A DNA stretch of 64,000 bases from JAJPKK01 sp963787675 (GTDB taxonomy: Bacteria; Pseudomonadota; Alphaproteobacteria; Rhizobiales; Xanthobacteraceae), in contig CAWBDV010000005.1 of assembly GCA_963787675.1 (NCBI GenBank), positions 124,001-188,000 of the forward strand. Direction: 5' to 3'. Position 1 is the first letter of the stretch. Every line of letters starts with the position of its first letter. A model generated the notes under the pieces. The model saw only the letters and a program-made list of their open reading frames with translations, searched no databases and was not told the origin of the DNA. Positions 34,767 to 43,880 of the stretch are shown here, one piece after another. The position numbers and the translations under genes are program-made.

Positions 34767-35782
34767 CCAAATCGTGCTTCCACTGGCCAAGGCTCGCCAA
34801 GCCATTCATGCGGGCGCGATGGGCGAAAGCGCGCTGGGCGGCGGCGACGTTCTCGGACTTGCCGGCCCAGGTGGTCTGGGGCGCATGCTGGAGGGCGCGG
34901 CCGTAGGAGAATGTGAGCTTCCACGGCAAGCCGCCGGCGCGGTTCATGGCGTCGAGATGCGCGGTCGCCTCTTCGTCCGACTGGCCGCCGGACAGGAACG
35001 CGATGCCCGGCACGGCGGCGGGCACGCATTCCTTGAGCATCTTCACCGTCTTCTCCGCGACCTCCTCGACGCCGGCGCGCTTTGCGGCCTTCTTGCCCGA
35101 AATCGCCATGTTGGGCTTGAGCACCATGCCTTCGAGGGCGACGCGATTGTAGAACAGCTCCTGGAACGTCTCCTTGAGCATCCACGTCGTCACGGCGACG
35201 CAGCGGTCGATGTCGTGGTCGCCGTCCATCAACACCTCCGGCTCGACGATCGGCACGATCTGCGCTGCCTGGCATAGCGCCGCATAGCGCGCGAGCGCAT
35301 GGGCGTTGGCGTGGATCGCGCTGTAGGTCGGGATGCCGGCGCCGATGTCGATCACCGCGCGCCACTTGGCGAAGCGGGCGCCTTGCTCGAAATATTTCGG
35401 CAGGCGATCGGCGAGCTTGTCGAGGCCGATGGTCACGAGCTCGTTGGGGCAGCTCCGGCAGCGGCTTCGTGCCTTCGTCCACCTTGATGCCCGGAATCGA
35501 GCCGGCCTGCTGGATGAGCTTGACGAGCGGCGTGCCGTCCTTCGCCTTCTGCCAGATCGTCTCGTCATAGAGGATGACGCCGGAGATGTTGTTGCGCATC
35601 GCGTCGATGGTGCGAAACATCATCTCGCGATAGTCGCGCCGGTTGTCCTCGGTGTTTTCGACGCCGATCGCGTCGAAGCGCCGCTTGATCGTGCCGGTCG
35701 ATTCGTCCGCCGCAAGAATACCCTTGCCGGGCGCCACCATGGCGTTCGCGACCTTGTTCAATTCGGCGAGGTTCATCGGCAT
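34750..35782 (-). CDS. fbaB: Class I fructose-bisphosphate aldolase, one frame break as read
   Basis: Removing one base near 35450 gives 343 residues of the Schiff-base class I aldolase. Upstream of the break: NAMVAPGKGILAADESTGTI, RREMMF-like, GVILYDETIWQKA. Downstream, in the next frame: ELVTIGLDKLADRLPKYFEQ, VPIVEPEVLMDGDHDIDRC, MVLKPNMAISGKKA (with the active-site lysine) and VPGIAFLSGGQSDEEATAHL. Corrected, the junction reads PLPSCPNELVTIGLDKL, as expected. It is the last gene of the tkt-gap-pgk-fba cluster, nine bases after pgk, and interconverts fructose-1,6-bisphosphate with triose phosphates. Start ATG 35782, or 35776. Confidence 0.88.
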
Positions 35783-35790
35783 CGTCTCCG

Positions 35791-37038
35791 TTATGCGTTT
35801 GGGCGCTGGCCGCCGTCCCTAATGTTGGTAATTCTCAATGAATCGCAGGTGGTTCGCAAGACCTCGACGCCGGGCAGCGCCTTGCCTTCCATCCATTCGA
35901 GGAACGCGCCACCCGCCGTCGAAACATAGGTTAAGCGGTCGGTTGTTCCCGCCTGGTTGAGGGCAGCGACCGTATCGCCGCCGCCTGCGACCGAAATGAG
36001 CTTGCCGAGCGATGTCAGTTCGGCGACCGCCTCGGCAACCTCAATCGTGCCGTTGTCGAACGGTTCCATCTCGAAGGCACCGAACGGACCGTTCCAGACC
36101 AGCGTCTTCATCCGCGCCAGCACCGATACCACCGCCTCGACGGTGCGGGGACCGATGTCGAGGATCATCTCATCGGCGGCCACCGCATCGACCGCGGTGA
36201 CGCGGGACGGGGCAAGGGCCTTGAACTCCTTCGCCACCACCGCATCGATCGGGAGCACGACCTCGCATTTTTTTGCCGCAGCCGTGGCGAGGATCTCACG
36301 GGCTGTCGGTGCGAGATCGTGCTCGCACAGCGACTTGCCGACCGCCTTGCCCTGTGTGGCGAGGAACGTATTGGCCATGGCGCCGCCGATGATCAGGGCA
36401 TCGACCTTGCCGACGAGATGGCCGAGGAGATCGAGCTTGGTCGAAATCTTCGCGCCGCCGACGATCGCCGCCACCGGCCGCTGCGGCGCGCCCAGCGCCT
36501 TTTCCAACGCCTCGAGCTCGGCCTGCATGGTGCGGCCCGCATAGGCGGGAAGCTTGTGGCCAAGGCCCTCGGTCGACGCATGCGCACGGTGCGCCGCCGA
36601 GAAGGCATCGTTGACCCAGACATCGCCGAGCGCCGCAAGTGAGGCGACGAACGCCGGATCGTTCTTTTCTTCGCCGGCGTGGAAGCGGGTGTTCTCGAGG
36701 CACAGGATGTCGCCCGGCTTCATGGCGGCGACGGCGGCCTCCGCCGCGGGTCCGATGCAATCCTCGGCGAATGCGACCGGGCGCTTGAGTACCTTCGCGA
36801 CAACCGCCGCGACCGGCTTGAGCGACTGCTTCGGATCGCGGCCCTTGGGCCGGCCGAGATGCGACAGCAGGATCACCTTACCGCCCTTGTCGGCGATCTC
36901 CGTAATACCCGGCGCGACGCGCTCGATGCGCGTCGTATCGCTGACCTCGCCCTTGTCCATTGGGACGTTGAGATCGACGCGCAGCAGGACGCGTTTGCCG
37001 CGGAGGTCGGCGCCGTCGAGTGTACGAAACGCAGCCAC
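35791..37038 (-). CDS. pgk: Phosphoglycerate kinase
   Basis: 415 residues from GTG 37038 (VAAFRTLDGADLRGKRVLLR). Family motifs in order: VLLRVDLNVPMDKGEVSDTT (substrate aspartate and asparagine), ILLSHLGRPKGRDP, VNDAFSAAHRAHASTEG, AIVGGAKISTKLDLLGHL, LVWNGPFGAFEMEPFDNGT and SVAGGGDTVAALNQAG. The ADP-binding lysine and glycine loops are intact. It catalyses 1,3-bisphosphoglycerate plus ADP to 3-phosphoglycerate plus ATP. The start lies 14 bases after gap. The GTG has no strong Shine-Dalgarno; the frame opens further upstream at 37110 inside gap, but that part is non-homologous. Confidence 0.93.
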   Translation of the reverse strand: MAAFRTLDGADLRGKRVLLRVDLNVPMDKGEVSDTTRIERVAPGITEIADKGGKVILLSHLGRPKGRDPKQSLKPVAAVVAKVLKRPVAFAEDCIGPAAEAAVAAMKPGDILCLENTRFHAGEEKNDPAFVASLAALGDVWVNDAFSAAHRAHASTEGLGHKLPAYAGRTMQAELEALEKALGAPQRPVAAIVGGAKISTKLDLLGHLVGKVDALIIGGAMANTFLATQGKAVGKSLCEHDLAPTAREILATAAAKKCEVVLPIDAVVAKEFKALAPSRVTAVDAVAADEMILDIGPRTVEAVVSVLARMKTLVWNGPFGAFEMEPFDNGTIEVAEAVAELTSLGKLISVAGGGDTVAALNQAGTTDRLTYVSTAGGAFLEWMEGKALPGVEVLRTTCDSLRITNIRDGGQRPNA

Positions 37039-37052
37039 GTTAGGACCAACGC

Positions 37053-38060
37053 TCAGATGAGCTTGCCCATCGCGACGGCGGTGTCGATCATGCGATTGGA
37101 AAAGCCCCACTCGTTATCGTACCAGGACATCACGCGCACCAGCGTGCCGTCGATGACCTTGGTCTGATCCATGTGGAAGATCGACGACCGCGGGTCGTGG
37201 TTGAAATCGATCGAGACATTGGGCTGCTCGGTGTAGCCGAGGATGCCCTTGAGCTGCTGTTCGGCGGCGCGCTTTACCGCGCTGTTGATCTCGTCCTTGG
37301 TGGTCTTGCGCTTGGGCACGAATTTGAAATCGATCACCGAGACATTCGGGGTCGGCACCCGGATTGAGACGCCGTCGAGCTTGCCGTTGAGCTCCGGAAG
37401 GACGAGGCCCACCGCCTTGGCCGCGCCGGTCGAGGTCGGGATCATCGAAATCGCCGCCGCTCGGGCGCGATAAAGGTCCTTGTGGAACTGGTCGAGAGAA
37501 GGCTGGTCGTTGGTATAGGAGTGCACGGTCGTCATGAAGCCGTGCTCGATGCCGACGGCGTCATGCATCACCTTGGCGACCGGCGCGAGACAGTTCGTGG
37601 TGCAGGACGCGTTCGACACCACGAGGTGGTCCTTGGCGAGCTTGTCGTGATTGACGCCATAGACCACCGTCAGGTCGGCGTGGTCGGCGGGCGCCGAAAC
37701 GAGAACGCGCTTCGCGCCGGCATCGAGGTGCGCCTTGGCCTTGTCCTTCGAGGTGAAAAGACCCGTGCACTCCAACGCGATGTCGACGCCGAGCGCCTTC
37801 CACGGCAATTCGGCCGGGCTCCTGATCGCGGTCACCTTGATCGGACCGGTTCCGCAGTCGATGGTATCGCCGGACACCTTGACCTCGCCGGGAAAACGGC
37901 CGTGGACCGAATCGAACCGCAACAGATGGGCGTTGGCCTCCGTCGGCGCGAGATCGTTGACCGCCACCACCTCGATGTCCTTGCGTCCGGTCTCGACGAT
38001 GGCGCGCAAGATGTTGCGACCGATGCGACCGAACCCGTTGATGGCGACGCGAACTGGCAT
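37053..38060 (-). CDS. gap: Glyceraldehyde-3-phosphate dehydrogenase, type I
   Basis: 335 residues. NAD-binding start MPVRVAINGFGRIGRNILRA, catalytic Cys153 in SNASCTTNCLAP, VHSYTNDQPSLDQFHKDLYR, TSTGAAKAVGLVLPELNGKL, and the C-terminal SWYDNEWGFSNRMIDT. Glyceraldehyde-3-phosphate is oxidised and phosphorylated to 1,3-bisphosphoglycerate. ATG 38060 is preceded by AGGAGCAGGAA. It follows tkt by about 160 bases and precedes pgk, a common order in alphaproteobacteria for glycolysis/pentose cycle enzymes. Confidence 0.95.
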   Translation of the reverse strand: MPVRVAINGFGRIGRNILRAIVETGRKDIEVVAVNDLAPTEANAHLLRFDSVHGRFPGEVKVSGDTIDCGTGPIKVTAIRSPAELPWKALGVDIALECTGLFTSKDKAKAHLDAGAKRVLVSAPADHADLTVVYGVNHDKLAKDHLVVSNASCTTNCLAPVAKVMHDAVGIEHGFMTTVHSYTNDQPSLDQFHKDLYRARAAAISMIPTSTGAAKAVGLVLPELNGKLDGVSIRVPTPNVSVIDFKFVPKRKTTKDEINSAVKRAAEQQLKGILGYTEQPNVSIDFNHDPRSSIFHMDQTKVIDGTLVRVMSWYDNEWGFSNRMIDTAVAMGKLI

Positions 38061-38219
38061 TTCCTGCTCCTGGCTTAAGCGGCTTGGTAGCAATCAGATA
38101 TGATTGTCGGTGGCCCAATTCCATGTGCGGTGGAAGATAGGACGACCGCGGTGCTCAATTTTGCGGCGTTGATATCACGGGGTTGATATCACATGGACGC
38201 CGGGTTTCCAGACCCGACT

Positions 38220-40262
38220 TCAGCCTTCGGCAAGTTTGGTCAATGCGGCCTCTGCGACCTTTTCCGCGGTAATGCCGAAGTGGCGATAAAGATCCTTGTA
38301 GGGCCCGCTCGCCCCGAACCCGGTCATGCCGACGAAGACGCCGTCCGAGCCGATGATGGCGTCCCAGCCCTGCCGGATCGCGGCCTCGATCCCGACCCGC
38401 ACCGGCGCCTTGCCGATCACCGCCGCGCGGACGGCGGGCGGAGCATTCGCCAGCAGTTCGAAGCACGGCACCGACACGACGCGCGCGACCACGTCCTTTG
38501 CCGCGAGGAGCTTATGCGCTTCGACCGCGATCGCGACTTCGGAGCCGCTCGCAAAGAGCGATACCAGCGGATCGCCGCCGACGGCGGGTATAAGTTCGTA
38601 CGCCCCGTTGGCGCAGCGGTTCTCGGTCGTCGGCGCGGTCCGCAGCTGCGGGAGATTCTGCCGCGTCAGGGCAAGCGCGCTCGGCGCGTGGCGTGACGCC
38701 AGCGCCAGCTCCCAGCATTCGGTGGTTTCCACCGCGTCGCACGGCCGGAACACGAGGAGATTGGGGATCGCGCGCAGCGCTGCGAGGTGCTCGACGGGCT
38801 GGTGCGTCGGGCCGTCCTCGCCGAGCCCGATCGAGTCATGGGTGAGCACGTGAATGACGCGCAGGCCCATCAATGCAGCAAGGCGGATCGCCGGCCGGCA
38901 ATAGTCGGAAAATACGAGGAACGTGCCGGAATACGGGATGACGCCGCCATGCAGCGCCATGCCGTTCATGGCCGCGGCCATGCCGTGTTCCCGGATGCCA
39001 TAATGAATGAACCGGCCGGAGGGATTGGCGGCAGAGAGCACCGCCATGCCCTTGGGGCGCGTGTTGTTCGAGCCGGTGAGGTCGGCCGATCCGCCGATCA
39101 TCTCCGGCACTGCAGCCGTCAGCGCTTCGAGAGCGGACTCCGAGGCTGAGCGCGTCGCAATCTCCTTGGGCGCAGCGGCGAGCGTTTCCTTGAGGCCGCG
39201 GACCGCGGCCGCGAGCGCCTGCGTCGGCAGGTCGCCGGCGGCTCGGCGGCTGAATTCGCTCCGCCGCTCGGGGGCAAGCGCGGCGAGCCGCCCGTCCCAG
39301 GCGCGCCGCGCGGATTTCGAGCGCTCGCCGGCGGCACGCCAGGCATCGCGGATATCCGCCGGCACTTCGAAGGGCGGCGACGTCCAGCCGAGCCGCGCGC
39401 GGGCTCCCTTGATCTCTTCGGCGCCGAGGGGAGAGCCGTGCGCATCCTTGGTGCCGGCCTTGGTCGGTGCGCCGAAGCCGATGGTGGTGCGGCACGCGAT
39501 CAGGCTCGGGCGATCGTTGGCCTTCGCCCAGGTGATGGCGGCGGCGATCGCCTCCGGGTCATGGCCGTCGATCCTGGTCGCGGCCCAGCCGGACGCCTCG
39601 AAGCGCTTCAACTGGTCGACGGAATCAGCAAGCGACAACGGCCCATCGATGGAAATGCCGTTGTCGTCGAAGAGCACGATGAGCTTGGCAAGGCGCAGGT
39701 GACCGGCGAACGCGATCGCCTCCTGGCTGATGCCCTCCATGAGGTCGCCGTCGGACGCGAGCACGAAGGTCGAGTGATCGACCACGTCGGCACCAAACTC
39801 CGCCGCGAGGTGGCGCTCTGCGATCGCCATGCCGACCGCATTGGCAAGGCCTTGGCCGAGCGGCCCGGTGGTCGTCTCGATGCCCGGAGCATGCCCGTAT
39901 TCCGGATGGCCGGCCGTCATCGACCCAAGCTGGCGAAAACGCTTGATCTCCTCGATGGTCACGCCCGGATAGCCGAGGAGGTAGAGCACCGCGTAGAGCA
40001 GCATCGAGCCGTGCCCGGCCGACAGCACGAATCGATCGCGATCGGGCCAACGCGGGTCGGCGGGATCGAACTTGAGGAAGCGCGTGAACAGGACGGTGGC
40101 GACGTCAGCCGCCCCCATGGGCAATCCGGGATGCCCTGACTTCGCCTGCTCGACGGCGTCCATGGCGAGCGCGCGGATCGCGTTCGCAAGACGATCGTGC
40201 ATGGCACGCGACGGCGCTGCGGCGTCGTGTAGCGTTGTTGCCGCGGCAGGCGCTGCATCCAT
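38220..40262 (-). CDS. tkt: Transketolase
   Basis: About 680 residues from ATG 40262 (ATG 40202, MHDRLANAIRALAMDAVEQA, is an alternative). The N-terminal TPP domain has KSGHPGLPMGAADVATVLF, the TPP/Mg motif LASDGDLMEGISQEAIAFAG, and LIVLFDDNGISIDGPLSLAD. The middle domain has NGMALHGGVIPYSGTFLVFS and DSIGLGEDGPTHQPVEHLA. The C-terminal domain closes with GFGASGPYKDLYRHFGIT. It transfers two-carbon units between sugar phosphates in the cytoplasm. It heads the tkt-gap-pgk-fba cluster. The open frame runs 183 codons further upstream, but that part is antisense to the DUF4164 gene and not homologous. Confidence 0.94.
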   Translation of the reverse strand: MDAAPAAATTLHDAAAPSRAMHDRLANAIRALAMDAVEQAKSGHPGLPMGAADVATVLFTRFLKFDPADPRWPDRDRFVLSAGHGSMLLYAVLYLLGYPGVTIEEIKRFRQLGSMTAGHPEYGHAPGIETTTGPLGQGLANAVGMAIAERHLAAEFGADVVDHSTFVLASDGDLMEGISQEAIAFAGHLRLAKLIVLFDDNGISIDGPLSLADSVDQLKRFEASGWAATRIDGHDPEAIAAAITWAKANDRPSLIACRTTIGFGAPTKAGTKDAHGSPLGAEEIKGARARLGWTSPPFEVPADIRDAWRAAGERSKSARRAWDGRLAALAPERRSEFSRRAAGDLPTQALAAAVRGLKETLAAAPKEIATRSASESALEALTAAVPEMIGGSADLTGSNNTRPKGMAVLSAANPSGRFIHYGIREHGMAAAMNGMALHGGVIPYSGTFLVFSDYCRPAIRLAALMGLRVIHVLTHDSIGLGEDGPTHQPVEHLAALRAIPNLLVFRPCDAVETTECWELALASRHAPSALALTRQNLPQLRTAPTTENRCANGAYELIPAVGGDPLVSLFASGSEVAIAVEAHKLLAAKDVVARVVSVPCFELLANAPPAVRAAVIGKAPVRVGIEAAIRQGWDAIIGSDGVFVGMTGFGASGPYKDLYRHFGITAEKVAEAALTKLAEG

Positions 40263-40532
40263 CGATTGGCTCGCGTGATCAGAGTTCGCCCGCGTCCAGG
40301 AACGCGACGCCCGCCGCATCCTCGAAGGCCGCGGATTGATTAGCACGTGAGCCCTTCGAGTCAACGAAATGGGCACCACGCCATCCACACCTGAATGCTT
40401 GCAAACTGCGGATAGCGCGACCGTTTTCGTTGACGCCCGGTCGCCAATGCTCCTAAGCTTTTGCCGCAATCGTCTGCAAAGCGAGCGGGCGACTGGCCGC
40501 AATTTCTTGGTCGGTCCGGGCAAAGTAGGGCG

Positions 40533-40814
40533 ATGAGCGATACGAGTACGGTCGAGCAGGCGGTGAAGCGCCTCATGGACGCGTTGGATTCGCTCGATGC
40601 CGCGGTCGAGCTGCGGCGCGAGGAAGATCGCCAGCGTGAGACGCTGGGCGATCAGGTCCATGTATTCAATGTCGACCGGGCACGCCTCGCTTCCGAACTC
40701 GACGGCGTCGCGGCGCGCTCGCGCGAGCTTGAAACCACCAATCGCGAGGCGGCTCGCCGCCTCGATGAGGCCATGAACGTGATCCGGGCCGTGATTGCCG
40801 CCAAGGAGCACTGA
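40533..40814 (+). CDS. DUF4164 family protein
   Basis: A 93-residue, strongly charged, almost entirely coiled-coil protein (heptad-like ASELDGVAARSRELETTNRE). It has no signal or membrane segment. It matches the small Rhizobiales family DUF4164, typically found between tkt and zapA, and the position here (28 bases before zapA) is exactly that. A cell-division role is suggested only by context. ATG 40533 is chosen; the frame opens 24 codons earlier without a ribosome-binding site. Confidence 0.75.
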   Translation: MSDTSTVEQAVKRLMDALDSLDAAVELRREEDRQRETLGDQVHVFNVDRARLASELDGVAARSRELETTNREAARRLDEAMNVIRAVIAAKEH

Positions 40815-40842
40815 TCCTGCGTATGCGTAAGAGAGTTCAGCG

Positions 40843-41229
40843 ATGCCTCACGTCAGTGTCACCATCAACGGCCGCCAATACCGCATGGCCTGCGACGACG
40901 GCCAAGAACATCATCTCGGCCGCCTCGCCCACGATCTCGACCAGCGCATCACACACCTGCGCGCCACCTTCGGCGAAATCGGCGACATGCGGCTCACCAT
41001 CATGGCAGCGTTGATCCTCGCCGACGAATTGTCCGAGGCGCGCCAACGCATGCGCAAGGTCGAGGAGGAATTCGCCGGGCTGCAACAGTCGCGGGCCGCT
41101 GCGACGAATCAGGCTCAGAGCATGCAGGAGGAAATGGCCGCGGCAATCGATACCGCGGCCGAACGCATCGAGAAGGCGGTGAGGCTGCTCGGCGAGCCGC
41201 GCGAAGAGAAGCAGGCGGCGCTCGGCTGA
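40843..41229 (+). CDS. zapA: Cell division protein ZapA
   Basis: 128 residues. The N-terminal ZapA fold MPHVSVTINGRQYRMACDDG, with HHLGRLAHDLDQRITHLRAT and MRLTIMAALILADELSEARQ, is followed by a coiled-coil tail (about 65-115). ZapA stabilises FtsZ protofilaments at the division site. Its stop overlaps the ATG of the FkbM methyltransferase gene (TGATG). In many alphaproteobacteria 6S RNA and a 5-formyltetrahydrofolate cyclo-ligase gene follow zapA; here a different gene does. Confidence 0.88.
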   Translation: MPHVSVTINGRQYRMACDDGQEHHLGRLAHDLDQRITHLRATFGEIGDMRLTIMAALILADELSEARQRMRKVEEEFAGLQQSRAAATNQAQSMQEEMAAAIDTAAERIEKAVRLLGEPREEKQAALG

Positions 41230-41978
41230 TGACGCGCGACGGTCTCTTGGCGGGAAACGACTTCCTGACCCGCGCGAAAGCGCTGCTGCCGGGTGCACGA
41301 CGCAGCGCCGACAAGCTTTCCCATCACAACGCGCTGCTACGCCTCAAGGCGGCGGGTTTCGCGCCGGCGGTCGTTTTCGATATCGGCGCCTACCGGGGCG
41401 GCTGGACGCAGGTCGCGAGCGAAATCTTCCCCGAGGCCACGTACGTGCTGTTCGAGGCCAATGCCGACAATGTGGCGCACCTGACACCGCTGCCGCACCG
41501 CCACTTCATTGTCGCGCTCGCCGCCATCGATGGAGAGAAGACGTTCTACTTGCCGCGCGACGCTGACGTGACCGGTGCCTCGCTCTATGTCGAGGCTTCC
41601 TCGCATTATGCCGGCGACAAGCTGGTCGTGCGCCCGGTGTCGACGGCCCGGCTCGATACCTGGATTGCCTTGCATGATCTGCCGGCGCCGGACCTCGTCA
41701 AGCTCGATGTGCAGGGCGCCGAACTCGATGTCCTCGCGGGCGGCCCGCGGTCGATGGCCCACTGTCAGGCGCTGATCGCTGAACTTTCGTTCGCAAGCTA
41801 CAACAAAGGGGCGCCGCTCATCGCCGAGGGCATGGCGCGCATTTCAAGCCTTGGCTTTTGCTGCGCCGACATCTGCGGCCTCCATCGCAATCAGGCCGGA
41901 GGCGTGCTGCAAGCGGACTTCCTGTTCGTGAGGCCGACGCTGTTCGAGGCGTACTTCGCGCAGGCGCCGCTCGCCTGA
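41229..41978 (+). CDS. FkbM-family SAM-dependent methyltransferase
   Basis: 249 residues. The SAM-binding motif I is VVFDIGAYRGGWTQVASEIF, followed by YVLFEANADNVAHL. The FkbM marker is PDLVKLDVQGAELDVLAGG, and ALIAELSFASYNKGAPL follows. These enzymes O-methylate sugars or polyketides; in proteobacteria many act on surface glycans. It overlaps zapA by one base and could be cotranscribed with it. The acceptor is unknown. Confidence 0.83.
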   Translation: MTRDGLLAGNDFLTRAKALLPGARRSADKLSHHNALLRLKAAGFAPAVVFDIGAYRGGWTQVASEIFPEATYVLFEANADNVAHLTPLPHRHFIVALAAIDGEKTFYLPRDADVTGASLYVEASSHYAGDKLVVRPVSTARLDTWIALHDLPAPDLVKLDVQGAELDVLAGGPRSMAHCQALIAELSFASYNKGAPLIAEGMARISSLGFCCADICGLHRNQAGGVLQADFLFVRPTLFEAYFAQAPLA

Positions 41979-41982
41979 CGAA

Positions 41983-42903
41983 CTATCCTTCGGCCCGGTG
42001 TCGCGCCGGACGCGCGGCCGATGCAGCCGGTAGCCTTCCGCCCTTTCCATGGACTGCCATCGTCTTCTCGATCCAAGCCGTGACCGCCTTGATGCGCTGC
42101 AGGTGCCTGAGGTCCGGATGCACCAACAGCCATACCTCCCTGCTCAGCACAGGGAGGGGGCCGCTCAGCCTCGTCAGGCCGCGCGCGCGGTCTCCGATGA
42201 GGCGGGGCAGGATCGATTTGCCCAGTCCCGCCGCGATGGCATGAACGACCACATCGGTGTCGTTGGCGAGCAGAGCCGGCTGCGGCTTGTCTTCCCGCTT
42301 CATTTCCTCGGATATCCGCGCCACATGCGGCAGCGTCGCCATCCCTTCCTCGAAACTGATCCAGGCAAGTGATTTCGCGTTCTTTCCGGCCGGTCCGTAG
42401 ACGGCGAAATCGAACGTCGCAATTCGCCGCGCAATCGCGCGATGATCCCGATCAGGCCGTGCAAGGCGAACGGCGATATCGGCTTCGCGTTTGCTGACGT
42501 TGAGATTTCTCGGGTCCGCGATCAGCTCCGCTGTTATCAGCGGATGCGCCGCGCGAAGCGCGGCGAGCGCGGGGATCAGAAGGCGATTGATGAGCCAGGG
42601 CGTCGACGTGATGCGGACCGATCCCGACACGCGGCCGTCCGCTCCTGCTGCGTTGCTCTGCAGCTGGCCGATTTCCATCTCAATTCGTTCGGCATGCGCC
42701 ACGACGAGAGAACCGCTTTCGGTCGGCACCAAAACTCCGGCATCGCGGTGGAACAACTGCGATCCGAGCGATTGCTCAAGCCGCGCAATGCGCCTTGCGA
42801 TCGTGGTCTCGTTGACGCGGATGCGTCGCGCTGCTTCGGCAAGCCGACCCGCGCGGGCCGTCGCCAGCACGTAGCGCAGATCATTCCAATTGAGGTCCTG
42901 CAT
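41983..42903 (-). CDS. LysR-family transcriptional regulator
   Basis: 306 residues. The N-terminal winged helix-turn-helix (about 1-60, MQDLNWNDLRYVLATARAGR, AARRIRVNETTIARRIARLE, FHRDAGVLVPTESG) is followed by a LysR substrate-binding domain (about 88-290). It is divergent from a Tat-exported haloacid-dehalogenase-like gene 160 bases away, so it probably regulates that gene and itself. ATG 42903 fits the family; the frame opens at 42975. Confidence 0.87.
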   Translation of the reverse strand: MQDLNWNDLRYVLATARAGRLAEAARRIRVNETTIARRIARLEQSLGSQLFHRDAGVLVPTESGSLVVAHAERIEMEIGQLQSNAAGADGRVSGSVRITSTPWLINRLLIPALAALRAAHPLITAELIADPRNLNVSKREADIAVRLARPDRDHRAIARRIATFDFAVYGPAGKNAKSLAWISFEEGMATLPHVARISEEMKREDKPQPALLANDTDVVVHAIAAGLGKSILPRLIGDRARGLTRLSGPLPVLSREVWLLVHPDLRHLQRIKAVTAWIEKTMAVHGKGGRLPAASAARPARHRAEG

Positions 42904-43065
42904 TTTTGCAAACTCCTTCGACAAAAATCGCGATGGAATTGCAATCTTGCATCCCCTAGCACGTTCCGATGTCATCTCGCTTGGAGGCCACGACGTGGTG
43001 TTCTCTGCACCATTACGGTGCTGGGACCTCGACGGGGTGCGATCGATTGCCGGAGGAGTAGCAGG

Positions 43066-43819
43066 ATGTTGCCTTCGCGACGCGCCATTCTGGCTGCTGC
43101 CGCATCATCGATAGCCGCGCGCGGCGTCGAGGCCGCCGGCGGTACCGCGCGAGATATCAGAGCCGTCGCCTTTGATGCCTTCGCCGTGTTCGATCCGCGA
43201 CCCGTCTCTTCACTTGTTGACGAGTTGTTTCCCGGCAAAGGCGCCGAACTCAGCAATATCTGGCGCACGCGCCAGTTCGAATATGCGTGGCTGCGCGTTC
43301 TTTCGCAGCGCTACGCCGACTTTTGGCAAGTCACTTCGGACGCATTGATCTTCGCGGCCAAGACTTTGCGTCTTGACCTCGCCGAGGACAAGCGCGCCCG
43401 TCTGCTGCAGGCCTATCTTGAGCTCAAGCCGTGGCCGGACGCGGCCGACGCCTTGCTCACGATGAAGCAAGCAGGTCTGCGGCTGGTTGTCCTGTCGAAC
43501 TTCACGCGCCAAATGCTGCAGGCCAACGTGGCGAATTCCAATATGGAGGGCGTGTTCGAACTTCTACTCAGCACCGATGCCGTGCGGACCTTCAAACCTG
43601 ATCGGCAGGCCTATCAGCTTGGAAATCGACGCGCTGCGGCTGGGGCGCAGCGAGATAATGTTTGTGGCATTCGCCGGGTGGGATGCGGCGGGAGCAAAGT
43701 CCTTTGGCCACGAGACCTTCTGGACCAACCGGCAGAACCTCCCGGTCGAGGAGCTCGATTCTGATCCGGATTTTATCGGCTCCTCGCTGGCCGAATTGAT
43801 GAGCATCTTGCAAATCTGA
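43066..43819 (+). CDS. Haloacid dehalogenase-like (L-2-HAD type) hydrolase with Tat signal, one frame break as read
   Basis: Corrected length 250 residues. The N-terminus MLPSRRAILAAAASSIAARG has the twin-arginine pattern SRRxxL plus a hydrophobic stretch, implying folded export. The HAD motifs follow: nucleophile Asp37 in VAFDAFAVFDPR, Ser/Thr in LRLVVLSNFTRQM, Lys in TFKPDRQAYQL, and FVAFAGWDAAGAKSFGHETF. The sequence resembles type II haloacid dehalogenases. The frame changes near 43620, where removing one G (CTTGGAAATC to CTTGAAATC) restores AYQLEIDALRLG. GGAGGAG lies seven bases upstream of the ATG. It is divergent from the LysR gene. Confidence 0.78.
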
Positions 43820-43880
43820 GCCGCTTTTTGGTCCGATCAGTGCGATCAAACCATGCTTGCATTTGACGCTCCTCGCCGCC

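Noticed and set aside
40262..40811. 183-codon N-terminal extension of transketolase
   Set aside because: The extension is antisense to the DUF4164 gene and shows no homology; the transketolase fold begins near 40202-40262.
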